Positions 1-8,209 of a DNA stretch of 64,000 bases are shown here, piece after piece (position 1 is the first letter of the stretch; each line of letters begins with the position of its first letter). The DNA comes from Sphingomonas jeddahensis (GTDB lineage: Bacteria; Pseudomonadota; Alphaproteobacteria; Sphingomonadales; Sphingomonadaceae). The stretch lies in NCBI RefSeq assembly GCF_001981525.1, contig NZ_MPSB01000002.1:1-64000 (forward strand). The letters are read 5' to 3'. The position numbers and the translations under genes were made by a program. The notes beneath the pieces are model-generated. The model had not been told where the DNA came from. It saw only the letters and a program-made list of their open reading frames with translations, and searched no databases.

Positions 1-95
1 CCTCACCCCGGCCCTGAGCCGGGGTCCCGCTGCCTCGCCCCGCCGCTAAAACAAGAAGCGCGACACCGGATCAAGCCCGGAGTGACGAAGGCCCA
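1..95. repeat. REP-like palindromic repeat, 5' copy (truncated by window edge)
   Basis: Bases 1-35 match, with about two differences, the reverse complement of 62956-62990 in the repeat near the other end of the window. The right arm (about 55-95) is a diverged complement ending in GGAGTGACGAAGG. Such GGTCCCGCTGCC hairpin repeats are common between sphingomonad genes. The element may begin before base 1. Confidence 0.7.
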
Positions 96-140
96 AGCCC
101 CCCTGTCCTACACGCCCCCGTTCGCGGTACGTTCCACGCC

Positions 141-1184
141 ATGCAGCAGTGGATCCCCGCCCTACCGGCACCCGAGCCCCAGCCCGCCCCATCCGCGGAT
201 CCGCTCGCCTTCACCCCCGTCCCCCGCAAATACCGCTACGACGGCTGGACGGCGGAGCGGCAGCGCGCCTTCATCGCCGCGCTGGCCGAAACCGGCTCGG
301 TCACCGCCGCCGCACGCCGCATCAACATGAGGACGGTCGGCGCCTATTACCTCCGCCGCCAGCCGGGCGCAGACAGCTTCCGCGCCGCCTGGGAAGCCGC
401 ACTCGCCAGCGGCGTCCAGCGCCTCACCGACATCGCCTTCGAGCGCGCGATCGAAGGCGTCCCCGTCCCCGTCTTCCACAAGGGCGAGCAGGTCGGCGAG
501 CGCCGCTGGTACAATGATCGCCTGCTGATGTTCGTGCTCAAGCACCATCAGCCCGAGCGCTACGGCAAGCCCGCCGCGCTCCCACCCGGCACCAAGCATC
601 CCGACACGCTCGCGCGCGAGGCCGCGCAGGACGGCTGCCCCGCCTGCCGCGAGCGCGCGAAGGAGGATGCCGAAAAGGCCAGGGTCGCCGCCGAGCAGGC
701 GAAGCTGGACAACAACAAGTGGCTCGAAAACATGGTCAGCACCTATTATTACAAGGTGCTGGCCGAACGCTGCGCCCGCCGCGAGGGCGACATCGTCGCC
801 TCCGACCTCTACCTGCGCCAGCTCTGCTATTTCGAGCTGATCCAAAACTGCGGCATGCGGCAGGACCTCATTCCCCTGTACTGGCCGGACGAGGACGGTG
901 CGCTGCCGATCCACGCCATGGAGGTAGAGCCCGGCCCGCTCAGCGAGATGCTCGACAGGTTGCGCCGCCAGGCCTGGAAAGCCGCCGGCGAGCGCCCCGG
1001 CCCAGCGCGCGACGTACACCCGACCTGCGCGTGGCGCGGCGAGGTGTTCCGCGGCGACACGGCCAGGGAACGCGAACAGGCCCGCAAGCAGGCGCAGCGG
1101 ATGATCGCCGAGGGCCAGGCCTTGTGGGAGGCGTGCGGGACGGAGGAGAGCTGGAGCCGCTTCAAGGCCGCTTCAGGGAGCTAG
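141..1184 (+). CDS. Hypothetical protein with terminase-small-subunit-like HTH
   Basis: A 347-residue protein of unknown function. Residues about 30-75 hold the pattern seen in phage terminase small-subunit-like and homeodomain-like DNA-binding proteins: an aromatic/basic lead-in, AFIAALAETGSVTAAARR, then a second helix with YYLRR. This is followed by a helical stretch (AFERAIEGVPVPVF) typical of sphingomonad proteins annotated as hypothetical or terminase small subunit. The middle (residues about 165-195) is rich in Ala, Glu and Lys and probably a coiled coil, with a CPACRER cysteine pair. No large terminase subunit or other phage gene is nearby, so a role in phage packaging is not supported. 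No strong Shine-Dalgarno precedes the chosen ATG and there is no other good in-frame start. Stop is TAG at 1182-1184. Function is inferred only at the level of DNA binding. Confidence 0.75.
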   Translation: MQQWIPALPAPEPQPAPSADPLAFTPVPRKYRYDGWTAERQRAFIAALAETGSVTAAARRINMRTVGAYYLRRQPGADSFRAAWEAALASGVQRLTDIAFERAIEGVPVPVFHKGEQVGERRWYNDRLLMFVLKHHQPERYGKPAALPPGTKHPDTLAREAAQDGCPACRERAKEDAEKARVAAEQAKLDNNKWLENMVSTYYYKVLAERCARREGDIVASDLYLRQLCYFELIQNCGMRQDLIPLYWPDEDGALPIHAMEVEPGPLSEMLDRLRRQAWKAAGERPGPARDVHPTCAWRGEVFRGDTAREREQARKQAQRMIAEGQALWEACGTEESWSRFKAASGS

Positions 1185-1219
1185 GCGAAGCCTAGCGACC
1201 GGCTCGGAAGCGCCGCGCG

Positions 1220-1278
1220 GCCGACGACCGCCCGGGCTCGCCGGGCGTGTCGATCGACGACGCGGCTTTGCCGCGGCG
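1220..1278 (+). repeat. Left inverted repeat of islet
   Basis: This 59-bp copy matches the reverse complement of 3444-3502 with about two mismatches. It holds internal palindromes: GCCCGGGCTCGCCGGGC, GTCGATCGAC and CGCGGCTTTGCCGCG. That makes it look like a folded REP-type unit rather than a simple transposon end. Confidence 0.8.
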
Positions 1279-1281
1279 CGT

Positions 1282-1358
1282 GGAGGGATGGCACTCGGCC
1301 GAGTGCGGACTGGCTCTCAATCAGCAGGTCCTAAGTTCGAGTCCAAGTGCGTCCACCA
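1282..1358 (+). pseudogene. Degenerate tRNA-like sequence
   Basis: The stretch is 77 nt long, ends in CCA, has T8-G9, a perfect D-arm (GCAC/GTGC around TCGGCCGA) and a TTCGAGT T-loop. An anticodon-arm-like CTGG/TCAG stem encloses a CTCTCAA loop, which would read CTC. The acceptor stem has about two mismatches and the T stem about two mismatches, and one extra base is needed before the anticodon arm. It is best read as a tRNA remnant, perhaps an old integration target. A functional tRNA is unlikely but not excluded. Confidence 0.35.
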
Positions 1359-1427
1359 ACTTTCGCAGTAAAACGTTAAACACTTGTTTAGTAGCCAGTA
1401 ATCCACCTTTTAGCGCTTATAGCTGAG

Positions 1428-2261
1428 CTAGTCAGCAAAGGCACCCGCGACGTGTAGAAATTCGAGTTGCTCCTGCGGAATCTCTATTCCAGGTTCGTAC
1501 GACAGCAACTCAGATTCGTCTTTACGAGTAATCATCATCGCAAAGGCTGTCTGATGCAGCGTGCCATCCGGCAATATCTGGTAGGTCACGCATCCTACAA
1601 GCACCGGAAATAGAGGAAATTCATTGGTCGCGCCCTCTGCGCCAGGAATCCAAAGTCTCACATACTGCTGGTCCGGCAGTAAGAGCCTGCTTGCCGTTGT
1701 ATTGACGACGCGCTTCGATTTGGCAAACGCGCCAGCGCGTTCGGGTGGGTTAACTAATCCGAGGTGAATTTCATCGACATCCGTGTAGACGTTAAGCGCA
1801 GGTGTCTTTCCGATGTTTTTGATGTGGACGCCGATCTCTAACGACAGGCCACCATGCGGTAAAAGTTTAAGTGGCCCTTCTGGAGTCACATGCACAGAAA
1901 TCCACGCTCGCTCGCCCGCGACTAGCGCTTGCTGGGCTATGTCGGCGCTACGCCGGGACTCGCCAGCAGCGGCCCTTGCATATATCGCGGCGGCAACGGC
2001 CGATAACAGCGTAAGAATGCCAGTTACGGCTCCGATGCTAGCCGCAATGCCCTGCCTGTAAGCAATCGCGTTGGCCTGCGATGCAATTCGATTGGCCTGA
2101 ACAGCTGGATCTTCGAAGCCGATTGGCACACTTTGTTCACCTTCGGCTAATTGACCAAGCTGGGGTTTCGTCGGCAGTGACACCCATGTCGCGCAGCCCG
2201 CCAACCAAACAAGTACGAAAGCTGCTAATGTCTTGCCAAGGTTTTTTCTGATCCAAGCCAT
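1428..2261 (-). CDS. Membrane-anchored hypothetical protein with lipobox
   Basis: A 277-residue protein. The N-terminus has Lys/Arg followed by a hydrophobic stretch and the sequence LAGC (residues about 20-23), a credible signal-peptidase II lipobox. A second hydrophobic segment (about residues 72-98, ending in AAAIYARAAAGESRRSADIA) looks like a membrane helix. It is followed by AERAW-type residues (GERAWISVHV) leading into a beta-rich C-terminal domain with a KNIGKTPALNV motif. This layout recurs in uncharacterised bacterial membrane proteins, and no enzyme motif is visible. It lies inside the inverted-repeat islet, 115 bp downstream of the PD-(D/E)xK-like gene on the same strand, and its base composition is lower in GC than lepA. 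The function is unknown. Confidence 0.7.
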   Translation of the reverse strand: MAWIRKNLGKTLAAFVLVWLAGCATWVSLPTKPQLGQLAEGEQSVPIGFEDPAVQANRIASQANAIAYRQGIAASIGAVTGILTLLSAVAAAIYARAAAGESRRSADIAQQALVAGERAWISVHVTPEGPLKLLPHGGLSLEIGVHIKNIGKTPALNVYTDVDEIHLGLVNPPERAGAFAKSKRVVNTTASRLLLPDQQYVRLWIPGAEGATNEFPLFPVLVGCVTYQILPDGTLHQTAFAMMITRKDESELLSYEPGIEIPQEQLEFLHVAGAFAD

Positions 2262-2376
2262 TGCATTGACGTAGCGCCACTCATTGGTGCTCGCTAGGCT
2301 TGGATTGCCCTACATTATCGCCATTCACCTGACCGCTTTCGTGCTGCTAGAGCTGCAAACATAAGCGGGTGAGCAG

Positions 2377-3126
2377 TCATTCATCTCCCGTATATCGGCG
2401 CTGGCGACCTGGACATGTCACCACCAACGCGCTCGCCAGGTCGATCGTCTCCTGCTCACCGCTGTAGTCGTACGGGCCGTCCTTAGCCTCTGAAAAAATC
2501 CGCCAGTTTCGACCCAACTCATTCACAAAGTGGACAAGGTCGTCGCCTGCTTTCGAGTCGTACAGCGGCGCCCAGAGGAGAACGGCGTAAGGGTTGTCGG
2601 GGAGCTCGACGTAGTGGTTCGTCTGATAGATGAAGCCGTCGGTGCTGCTGTAGCTCTTTCCGTCCAAGATGCTGGCGATCAAACCCATCACGAAGCCCGG
2701 CGGGAGCCCGCGGAAGCCGTCGTTCACGATGATGATGATGCCGCGCCATCCCACGAGGCCGAGTTCCTGCTTCGTCTCCTTGATCTGACGGTTCGCCTTA
2801 TTGATGATGCGTTGCAGCGGCGCTCTAATGATCCCTAAAAGCTCGCGCCGCAGTGGTGATCCTTGGTCGTCCGGGTCTGCTCCGACATGGCGAGCGTAAG
2901 CATCCGCCACCTTCTGACGTATACTCTCCGTATCCAAGAACTCCGTCTCAAGGACCTTCAGTTCGGCAACGACGCGTGCTTGCCGGAACAAGAAGTCAGC
3001 GTTCTTGACGCCTTGCCGCGCTATCAGCGGCGCTACCAACTCGCCGCCGCCCAAGCCCTGCACGAACTCCTGCCAGTTCGGCTCGTCGGCAACCCCTTTC
3101 CGCTGACTGTAGTCCTCGTCCTTCAT
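2377..3126 (-). CDS. Hypothetical protein with PD-(D/E)xK-like motif
   Basis: A 249-residue protein that I do not recognise as a named family. Residues 42-57 read NADFLFRQARVVAELK, giving Asp44, Glu55 and Lys57 in the spacing of a PD-(D/E)xK nuclease core (D, about 10 residues, ExK, with hydrophobic residues before the E). The middle is helical and rich in Lys, Arg and Gln. Residues about 125-140 contain a strongly hydrophobic strand (RGIIIIVNDG) followed by a glycine-rich loop, as in an alpha/beta core. It starts 15 bp after the stop of the small upstream ORF on the same strand, so the two are probably co-transcribed. A nuclease role, possibly in defence, is inference from one motif. Confidence 0.65.
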   Translation of the reverse strand: MKDEDYSQRKGVADEPNWQEFVQGLGGGELVAPLIARQGVKNADFLFRQARVVAELKVLETEFLDTESIRQKVADAYARHVGADPDDQGSPLRRELLGIIRAPLQRIINKANRQIKETKQELGLVGWRGIIIIVNDGFRGLPPGFVMGLIASILDGKSYSSTDGFIYQTNHYVELPDNPYAVLLWAPLYDSKAGDDLVHFVNELGRNWRIFSEAKDGPYDYSGEQETIDLASALVVTCPGRQRRYTGDE

Positions 3127-3141
3127 CAGCCTGGTCGTCCC

Positions 3142-3348
3142 TTATGCTCGCAGCGCCACCACGTTTTCGCCGCTCGCCTGAGCCGCGGCAAGTCGTCCCT
3201 GCTGCTCGATCGAGTCCCGGATCTTCTGCACCTCGGGGTAGGGCCAATCGAGGCGTTTGAGGTCGAGGTAGGCCCTTGGCGGTCTTGACGCATCAGGCTG
3301 CCCAAACAACAGCCTAGCCCACCTGCATATCATGCCGCAGTCCAACAC
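3142..3348 (-). CDS. Small hypothetical protein
   Basis: A 68-residue ORF starting at an ATG close to the right inverted repeat and ending 15 bp before the PD-(D/E)xK-like gene. The C-terminal half (SIEQQGRLAAAQASGENVVALRA) is Ala/Gln-rich and helical. The N-terminus contains CGMICRW, possibly a truncated upstream domain. It may be a real first gene of the islet operon or the remnant of a longer gene cut when the islet boundary formed. No family is recognised. Confidence 0.4.
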   Translation of the reverse strand: MLDCGMICRWARLLFGQPDASRPPRAYLDLKRLDWPYPEVQKIRDSIEQQGRLAAAQASGENVVALRA

Positions 3349-3443
3349 TTAATTTCGCACATTGGCATCAATCCAAGCGAAAGGAAGCTATTGCGGTCGG
3401 CAGCACGTCCATCGAATGACCGACATTGCGCGCATAGCAGCCC

Positions 3444-3502
3444 CGCCGCGGCAAAGCCGCGTCGTCGATCGACACGCCCGGCGGGCCCGGGCGGTCGTCG
3501 GC
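3444..3502 (-). repeat. Right inverted repeat of islet
   Basis: This is the reverse-complement partner of 1220-1278, about two mismatches over 59 bp. It lies between the islet genes and the end of lepA. Confidence 0.8.
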
Positions 3503-3562
3503 CGGGGATGCCGCTGGTCTTCGTCTAGCTCGGCGATCGCTTACGCGATCACCTCCCTAGCC

Positions 3563-5359
3563 TCAGGCGTCATCCCCCATCCTCAACGCCGCAATGAACG
3601 CCTCCTGCGGGATGCTCACCGAGCCATATTCCCGCATGCGCTTCTTGCCTTCCTTCTGCTTCTCCAGCAGCTTGCGCTTGCGCGTCGCGTCGCCGCCATA
3701 GCATTTCGCGGTCACGTCCTTGCGCAGCGCGGCGATCGTCTCGCGCGCGATCACCTTGCCGCCGATCGCTGCCTGGATCGGGATCTTGAACATGTGGCGC
3801 GGGATCAGGTCCTTCAGCCGCTCGCACATGCCGCGGCCGCGCGTCTCGGCGGTGCCGCGGTGGACGATCATGCTCAGCGCGTCGACCGCCTCGTTGTTGA
3901 CCAGGATGCTCATCTTGACGAGGTCGCCCTCGCGATAGCCGATCTGGTGATAGTCGAAACTGGCATAGCCGCGGCTGATGCTCTTCAGCCGATCGTAGAA
4001 GTCGAACACCACTTCGTTGAGCGGCAGTTCGTACGTCACCTGCGCGCGCCCGCCCACATAGGTCAGGTTCTTCTGGATGCCGCGGCGGTCCTGGCACAGC
4101 TTCAGGATGCTGCCGAGATATTCGTCGGGGACGTAGATCGTCGCCTCGATCCACGGCTCGCTGATCGCCTCGATCTTGTTGGGATCGGGCATGTCGGCCG
4201 GGTTGTGCAGCTCGATCCGCCCGCCGTCATGCGTCAGGTCGATCTCGTACACCACGCTCGGCGCTGTCGTGATCAGGTCCAGATCATATTCGCGCGTCAG
4301 CCGCTCCTGGATGATCTCCAGGTGGAGCAGCCCCAGGAAGCCGCAGCGGAAGCCGAAGCCCAGCGCCGCGCTCGTCTCCATCTCGAAACTGAACGATGCG
4401 TCGTTCAGCCGCAGCTTGCTGATCGATTCGCGCAGCTTCTCGAAGTCGTTGGCGTCGACCGGGAACAGCCCGCAGAACACCACCGGCTGCACTTCCTTGA
4501 AGCCCGCGAGCGGTTCGGCCGCGGGGCGCTTGGCGTCGGTCAGCGTGTCGCCGACGCGCGCCTGCGCCACGTCCTTGATCTGCGCGGTGATGAAGCCGAT
4601 CTCACCGGGGCCGAGGTCGGTCAGTTGCTCGATCTTGGGGCGGAAGCATCCGACGCGGTCGACCAGATGCTGCGTGCCGGCCTGCATGAAAGTTACCTGC
4701 TGGCCCTTCTTCAGCGTCCCGTCGATCACGCGCACCAGGATGACGACGCCGAGATACGGGTCGTACCAGCTGTCGACCAGCATCGCCTTGAGCGGCGCAT
4801 TGGCGTCGCCCTTGGGCGCCGGGATCCGCTCGACCACCGCGTCGAGGATTTCCTCGATGCCGATGCCCGATTTGGCGCTGGCGAGCACCGCGCCGCTCGC
4901 GTCGAGCCCGATCACTTCCTCGATCTCGGCCTTCACCTTCTCCGGTTCGGCCGCGGGCAGGTCGATCTTGTTGATGACGGGCACGATCTCATGGTCGTGC
5001 TCGATCGACTGGTAGACGTTGGCGAGCGTCTGCGCCTCCACGCCCTGCGCCGCATCGACGACGAGCAGCGCGCCCTCGCACGCGGCCAGGCTGCGGCTCA
5101 CCTCATAGGCGAAGTCGACGTGCCCCGGCGTGTCCATGAGGTTCAGGACATGGCCCTTCCACTCCAGGCGCACTGTCTGCGCCTTGATGGTGATCCCCCG
5201 CTCCTTTTCAATCTCCATGTTATCAAGGACTTGCGCCGACATCTCGCGCTCGGTCAGCCCCCCGGTGCGTTGGATCAGCCGGTCGGCCAGCGTCGACTTG
5301 CCATGGTCGATATGCGCAATGATTGAAAAGTTGCGGATCTTGGAAAGCTCAGTCGCCAC
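3563..5359 (-). CDS. lepA: Elongation factor 4 (LepA), ribosomal back-translocase GTPase
   Basis: A translational GTPase that acts on stalled ribosomes. The N-terminus is [23 protein letters not shown], in which AHIDHGKS is the G1/P-loop. It is followed by the RGITIKAQT switch I motif, DTPGHVDF (G3) and NKIDLPAA (G4). The C-terminal LepA-specific region includes [19 protein letters not shown] and ends in [20 protein letters not shown], the family signature. Length of about 598 residues is normal. I prefer the GTG start at 5359 (reads [11 protein letters not shown]) because orthologues begin there. An in-frame ATG at 5419 adds 20 residues unlike the family. No strong Shine-Dalgarno precedes either. 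Identity is secure; only the start is uncertain. Confidence 0.96.
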   Translation of the reverse strand: MATELSKIRNFSIIAHIDHGKSTLADRLIQRTGGLTEREMSAQVLDNMEIEKERGITIKAQTVRLEWKGHVLNLMDTPGHVDFAYEVSRSLAACEGALLVVDAAQGVEAQTLANVYQSIEHDHEIVPVINKIDLPAAEPEKVKAEIEEVIGLDASGAVLASAKSGIGIEEILDAVVERIPAPKGDANAPLKAMLVDSWYDPYLGVVILVRVIDGTLKKGQQVTFMQAGTQHLVDRVGCFRPKIEQLTDLGPGEIGFITAQIKDVAQARVGDTLTDAKRPAAEPLAGFKEVQPVVFCGLFPVDANDFEKLRESISKLRLNDASFSFEMETSAALGFGFRCGFLGLLHLEIIQERLTREYDLDLITTAPSVVYEIDLTHDGGRIELHNPADMPDPNKIEAISEPWIEATIYVPDEYLGSILKLCQDRRGIQKNLTYVGGRAQVTYELPLNEVVFDFYDRLKSISRGYASFDYHQIGYREGDLVKMSILVNNEAVDALSMIVHRGTAETRGRGMCERLKDLIPRHMFKIPIQAAIGGKVIARETIAALRKDVTAKCYGGDATRKRKLLEKQKEGKKRMREYGSVSIPQEAFIAALRMGDDA

Positions 5360-5528
5360 GAAGTTCTGCCAGAATAAGAGAGTGCCGCGCGCGTTAGCAC
5401 CACCTTCGCCACTTGCCAAAGCATCCGCACAAGGCTCCGCAAAAAGGCATGGAATAGCCTCTTGCTGCCGCCAATTTCGCTGATATAAGCCGCCGCCTGT
5501 CGCCGGTTTCGCCGCGCGGCACCCTGGT

Positions 5529-5605
5529 CGGGGAATAGCTCAGCCTGGTAGAGCACTGTGTTCGGGACGCAGGGGCCGGAGGTTCGAATCCTCTTTCCCC
5601 GACCA
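5529..5605 (+). tRNA. tRNA-Pro (anticodon CGG)
   Basis: The 77-nt cloverleaf has acceptor CGGGGAA/TTCCCCG, D-arm AGCTCAGCCTGGTAGAGC, anticodon stem CTGTG/CGCAG with loop TTCGGGA (anticodon CGG), T-loop TTCGAAT and an encoded CCA at 5603-5605. It is divergent from lepA. Confidence 0.97.
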
Positions 5606-5731
5606 ATCATTCCATGTCGAGATAATCGCCCCCCGGCGGCACAGGCCATGCGCCGGTTGCCCGCAGCGTGTCGCATCGGCATGGAGCGGCTCGGGACACA
5701 GGTCTAAACGGGTTCATGGTCGTTATCCGCC

Positions 5732-7048
5732 ATGGCAACAGGGTGCGGGACGCGAGTGCACGGACGGGGAACGAACAAGGGGCGCACACGCAGCCGACGC
5801 ATCGCGCTGGGCATCACCGCTGCCGCGGCGCTCGCCGGCGTCAGCTTGTTTGCAACTGCCGCGGAGCAGGAGGAGGTTCAAGGAGGCAGGATCGCCACCT
5901 CCCAATTGTTGCCCGACGCTGTTCGCCCCCCGCCCCCGCGTGTCGATTATCAGCGCCTGAACGAACGTATTGCCCGCCTGATGCAGGAACCCGACATGGT
6001 GGGTCTTGCGGTCGGCACGATCGAGCGCGGTCATGTTCGCTTTCTGCGCGGCTATGGCGAGACACTTTCCGGATCGGGCGATCCTGTCACGCCCTCCACC
6101 GTGTTCCGCTGGGCATCGGTGTCAAAAGGCATAGCGTCGGCGCTGGTTACCAAGCTTGCCGAGGATGGCCGGCTGTCGCTGGAGGCGCCGTTGATGACGA
6201 TGCGCACCTCACTGACACTGCCAGGAGATGCGCGGCGCGTCACGGTCGCCAACCTCCTCGCTCATCAGGTTGGTCTGGTCAGTAACGCATGGGACAAGCG
6301 GCTCGAGGCCGGCGAAGATCCCCGCCACTTGCGTTCAACACTTGGCACGTTGCCCCCCCTCTGCCCGCCAGGCACCTGTTACGCCTACCAGAACATCGCC
6401 TATGATGCCGCAGCGGAGATCGTTGCCGGCGTCACCGGTCAGGATTACGCGGCCGTCGCCCAGGCCCGCTTGTTCACCCCGTTGGGAATGGCCGACAGCA
6501 GTATCGGCCGCGCAGGATTGCAGGCGGCGCCAAGCTGGGCGCGACCGCATCATCTGGCGAAGGTGCCAGCGACCGTAAACGACAGCTATTACCGCATCCC
6601 CGCAGCAGGCGGTGTGAACTCCTCTATTCGAGATCTGGTGCGCTGGATGAATGCGCAGATGGGCGGCGCCCCCACTACCCTCTCACCAATAGCGCTGGAC
6701 GCCATGCATCGCCCCAGAGTGCCCACGCCGCCGCGCGGAAGACGTGGGCCGATGGATCGTGCGCTGACCAACGCATCCTACGGCCTGGGATGGCGAAGCT
6801 TCGACTATGCAGGCCACCATCTGGTCGGTCACCGCGGCTCAGTCGATGGATATGGCTCGCTTGTCTTGTTCGATCCGGCGGACAAGAGCGGCATCGCGCT
6901 GTTATGGAACAGCAACCGGCATACGGCCGCGCGGCTCCAGCTTGAGTTCTTCGACATGCTGTACGGGCTGCCTGCAACCGATTGGCTCGATCTTCCCGCC
7001 CCTTCATCCCAGCGTTCTGCCGTCGGGGCGAGAGGCACTCACGGGTAA
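5732..7048 (+). CDS. Secreted serine hydrolase, class C beta-lactamase-like family
   Basis: A 438-residue protein of the beta-lactamase/penicillin-binding-protein-like hydrolase family (Pfam Beta-lactamase). An N-terminal signal peptide is plausible (RTRSRR then a 20-residue hydrophobic alanine-rich run ending ATAA). Catalytic motifs are visible: SxxK as S129-V-S-K132, YxN as Y219-Q-N221, and HRG at 367-369 in place of KTG. The family includes esterases, D-aminopeptidases and carboxypeptidases as well as AmpC, and nothing here points specifically to antibiotic hydrolysis. No ampR-type regulator is adjacent. The gene is monocistronic and converges with the radical SAM gene, whose stop lies 20 bp away. 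Confidence 0.88.
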   Translation: MATGCGTRVHGRGTNKGRTRSRRIALGITAAAALAGVSLFATAAEQEEVQGGRIATSQLLPDAVRPPPPRVDYQRLNERIARLMQEPDMVGLAVGTIERGHVRFLRGYGETLSGSGDPVTPSTVFRWASVSKGIASALVTKLAEDGRLSLEAPLMTMRTSLTLPGDARRVTVANLLAHQVGLVSNAWDKRLEAGEDPRHLRSTLGTLPPLCPPGTCYAYQNIAYDAAAEIVAGVTGQDYAAVAQARLFTPLGMADSSIGRAGLQAAPSWARPHHLAKVPATVNDSYYRIPAAGGVNSSIRDLVRWMNAQMGGAPTTLSPIALDAMHRPRVPTPPRGRRGPMDRALTNASYGLGWRSFDYAGHHLVGHRGSVDGYGSLVLFDPADKSGIALLWNSNRHTAARLQLEFFDMLYGLPATDWLDLPAPSSQRSAVGARGTHG

Positions 7049-7067
7049 CACATCGTTGGCAACGCCT

Positions 7068-8153
7068 TCACGTCCAGTAGAGAATGCGCGCGGCCGGCAA
7101 ACGATCGGCGATCTGATGCTCGAAGAAGCGTCGTAACATGCGCATGGTCGCCGCATCATAGACCTGTTTTTCAGTGCCGAACTTCGTGCGCTTGGTAGTG
7201 CGAAGCGCACCACTCATGTCGAGAGCGGAGCCGGGATACCAGCTGTCGAGCACGGCCTTAGAACCGGCCGTAAAGCGATGGGTGATCAACTCCACGGTGA
7301 GATCAAGCGCTGGCACATCGTTGAGTGCGGCGGCGGCGTCCTCGATCAACGCGGCATAGGCAGCTTCCCAACCTTCGGCGGCGATGATCGGCGCAATGGT
7401 GAGCCCCACCGGATAGCCCGCGATAGCCATTCGCCTCAGCGCCGACAGGCGGGCTGCCACCGGAGACGTCCCGCCTTCGAACCGAGCGAACATCGGCGGA
7501 TTGACCGACGCGCGCATACGCGTACGCTCGGCATGATCGATCCCGATCAACGGTTCGACGTCTGCGAATTTGCTGGTGAAGCGCAATTGCGCATTCGCCT
7601 GCCACTGCCCAAACCAAGTGATTGTCGCCGACAACGAGCCGGTAAGCGGCTCCAGCGCAAGAGGATCCGTGTAGCACGACGCTTCAAAGGTCGTCCCTTC
7701 GTGCATTCGCCCCGCCTGCCGCGAGGTTATCGTGCCCTGCCCGATATAGGCCGGCAGGCCATTCAGAATCTCGTCGAGGTTAGCGTACACTCGCGTAATC
7801 GGCGGGCCTTTGAGCGAGCCGGCGAGATAGCAATAGCTGCAATGCGCCGGGCAGCCTTCGGCAAGGTCGACGCGCCAATCAGCGCTGGGTGCGATTGGCT
7901 GTAACCGGCGCTTCGACGGTGGCGCGACCACGACGGCCAGTGTTGCTTTGGCATCCGCATAAGCACGCCGAGGATCCTCCGGCGCGGGTAGCGACAGCCG
8001 GTCACCCGGCAGTTCGATGATCTCCGCACCCAGCCGAGACGCACGGTCCAGTATCGCCCGGCCATGCCCCCAGTCGCGTGCCGAGCGTGTAACAAGCACC
8101 CGGCGCGGCAGCCAAGGCTTTGCAGTGACTGCTTGCGGATCAAGCCTCGGCAT
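7068..8153 (-). CDS. SPL (spore photoproduct lyase) family radical SAM protein
   Basis: A 361-residue radical SAM protein. The cluster motif is CPAHCSYCYL (Cys-x3-Cys-x2-Cys, residues about 101-108), in the SPL form followed by a Leu/Ala-rich segment. An N-terminal region of about 100 residues precedes it, as in bacterial SPL-like proteins. Spore photoproduct lyase repairs a thymine dimer specific to endospores, but alphaproteobacteria do not sporulate. This homologue therefore probably acts on another substrate or DNA lesion. It lies 57 bp downstream of the nicotinate phosphoribosyltransferase gene on the same strand and may be co-transcribed with it. Family call is firm; function is open. 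Confidence 0.88.
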   Translation of the reverse strand: MPRLDPQAVTAKPWLPRRVLVTRSARDWGHGRAILDRASRLGAEIIELPGDRLSLPAPEDPRRAYADAKATLAVVVAPPSKRRLQPIAPSADWRVDLAEGCPAHCSYCYLAGSLKGPPITRVYANLDEILNGLPAYIGQGTITSRQAGRMHEGTTFEASCYTDPLALEPLTGSLSATITWFGQWQANAQLRFTSKFADVEPLIGIDHAERTRMRASVNPPMFARFEGGTSPVAARLSALRRMAIAGYPVGLTIAPIIAAEGWEAAYAALIEDAAAALNDVPALDLTVELITHRFTAGSKAVLDSWYPGSALDMSGALRTTKRTKFGTEKQVYDAATMRMLRRFFEHQIADRLPAARILYWT

Positions 8154-8209
8154 CGCAGCCGAACGGCCGAGGCGCAGAGATTGTTCAGATCAGCACGTCT
8201 GTCGCCAAT

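Larger units (their letters stand above)
1220..3502. other. Islet bounded by 59-bp inverted repeats
   Basis: The near-identical 59-bp sequences at 1220-1278 and 3444-3502 lie in opposite orientation and enclose a degenerate tRNA-like sequence and three minus-strand genes. The interior, especially 1360-2380, is visibly richer in A and T than the flanking genes. The layout suggests an acquired or rearranged segment between the HTH gene and lepA. No transposase or integrase is inside, so the mechanism is unknown. Confidence 0.5.

Noticed and set aside
141..1184. Prophage packaging module
   Set aside because: Only one terminase-small-subunit-like gene; no large subunit, portal or other phage gene follows.
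3362..5326. A long plus-strand reading frame (654 codons) opposite lepA
   Set aside because: It is the antisense of a strongly conserved GTPase gene. High GC leaves few stops on the opposite strand, and the translation is Arg/Asp/His-rich with no domain.
5668..6285. Plus-strand ORF overlapping the serine hydrolase start
   Set aside because: It is another frame of the hydrolase, whose SxxK, YxN and HRG motifs are in the chosen frame.
5732..7048. AmpC-type antibiotic resistance gene
   Set aside because: The motifs place it in a broad serine-hydrolase family, HRG replaces KTG, and there is no AmpR regulator.
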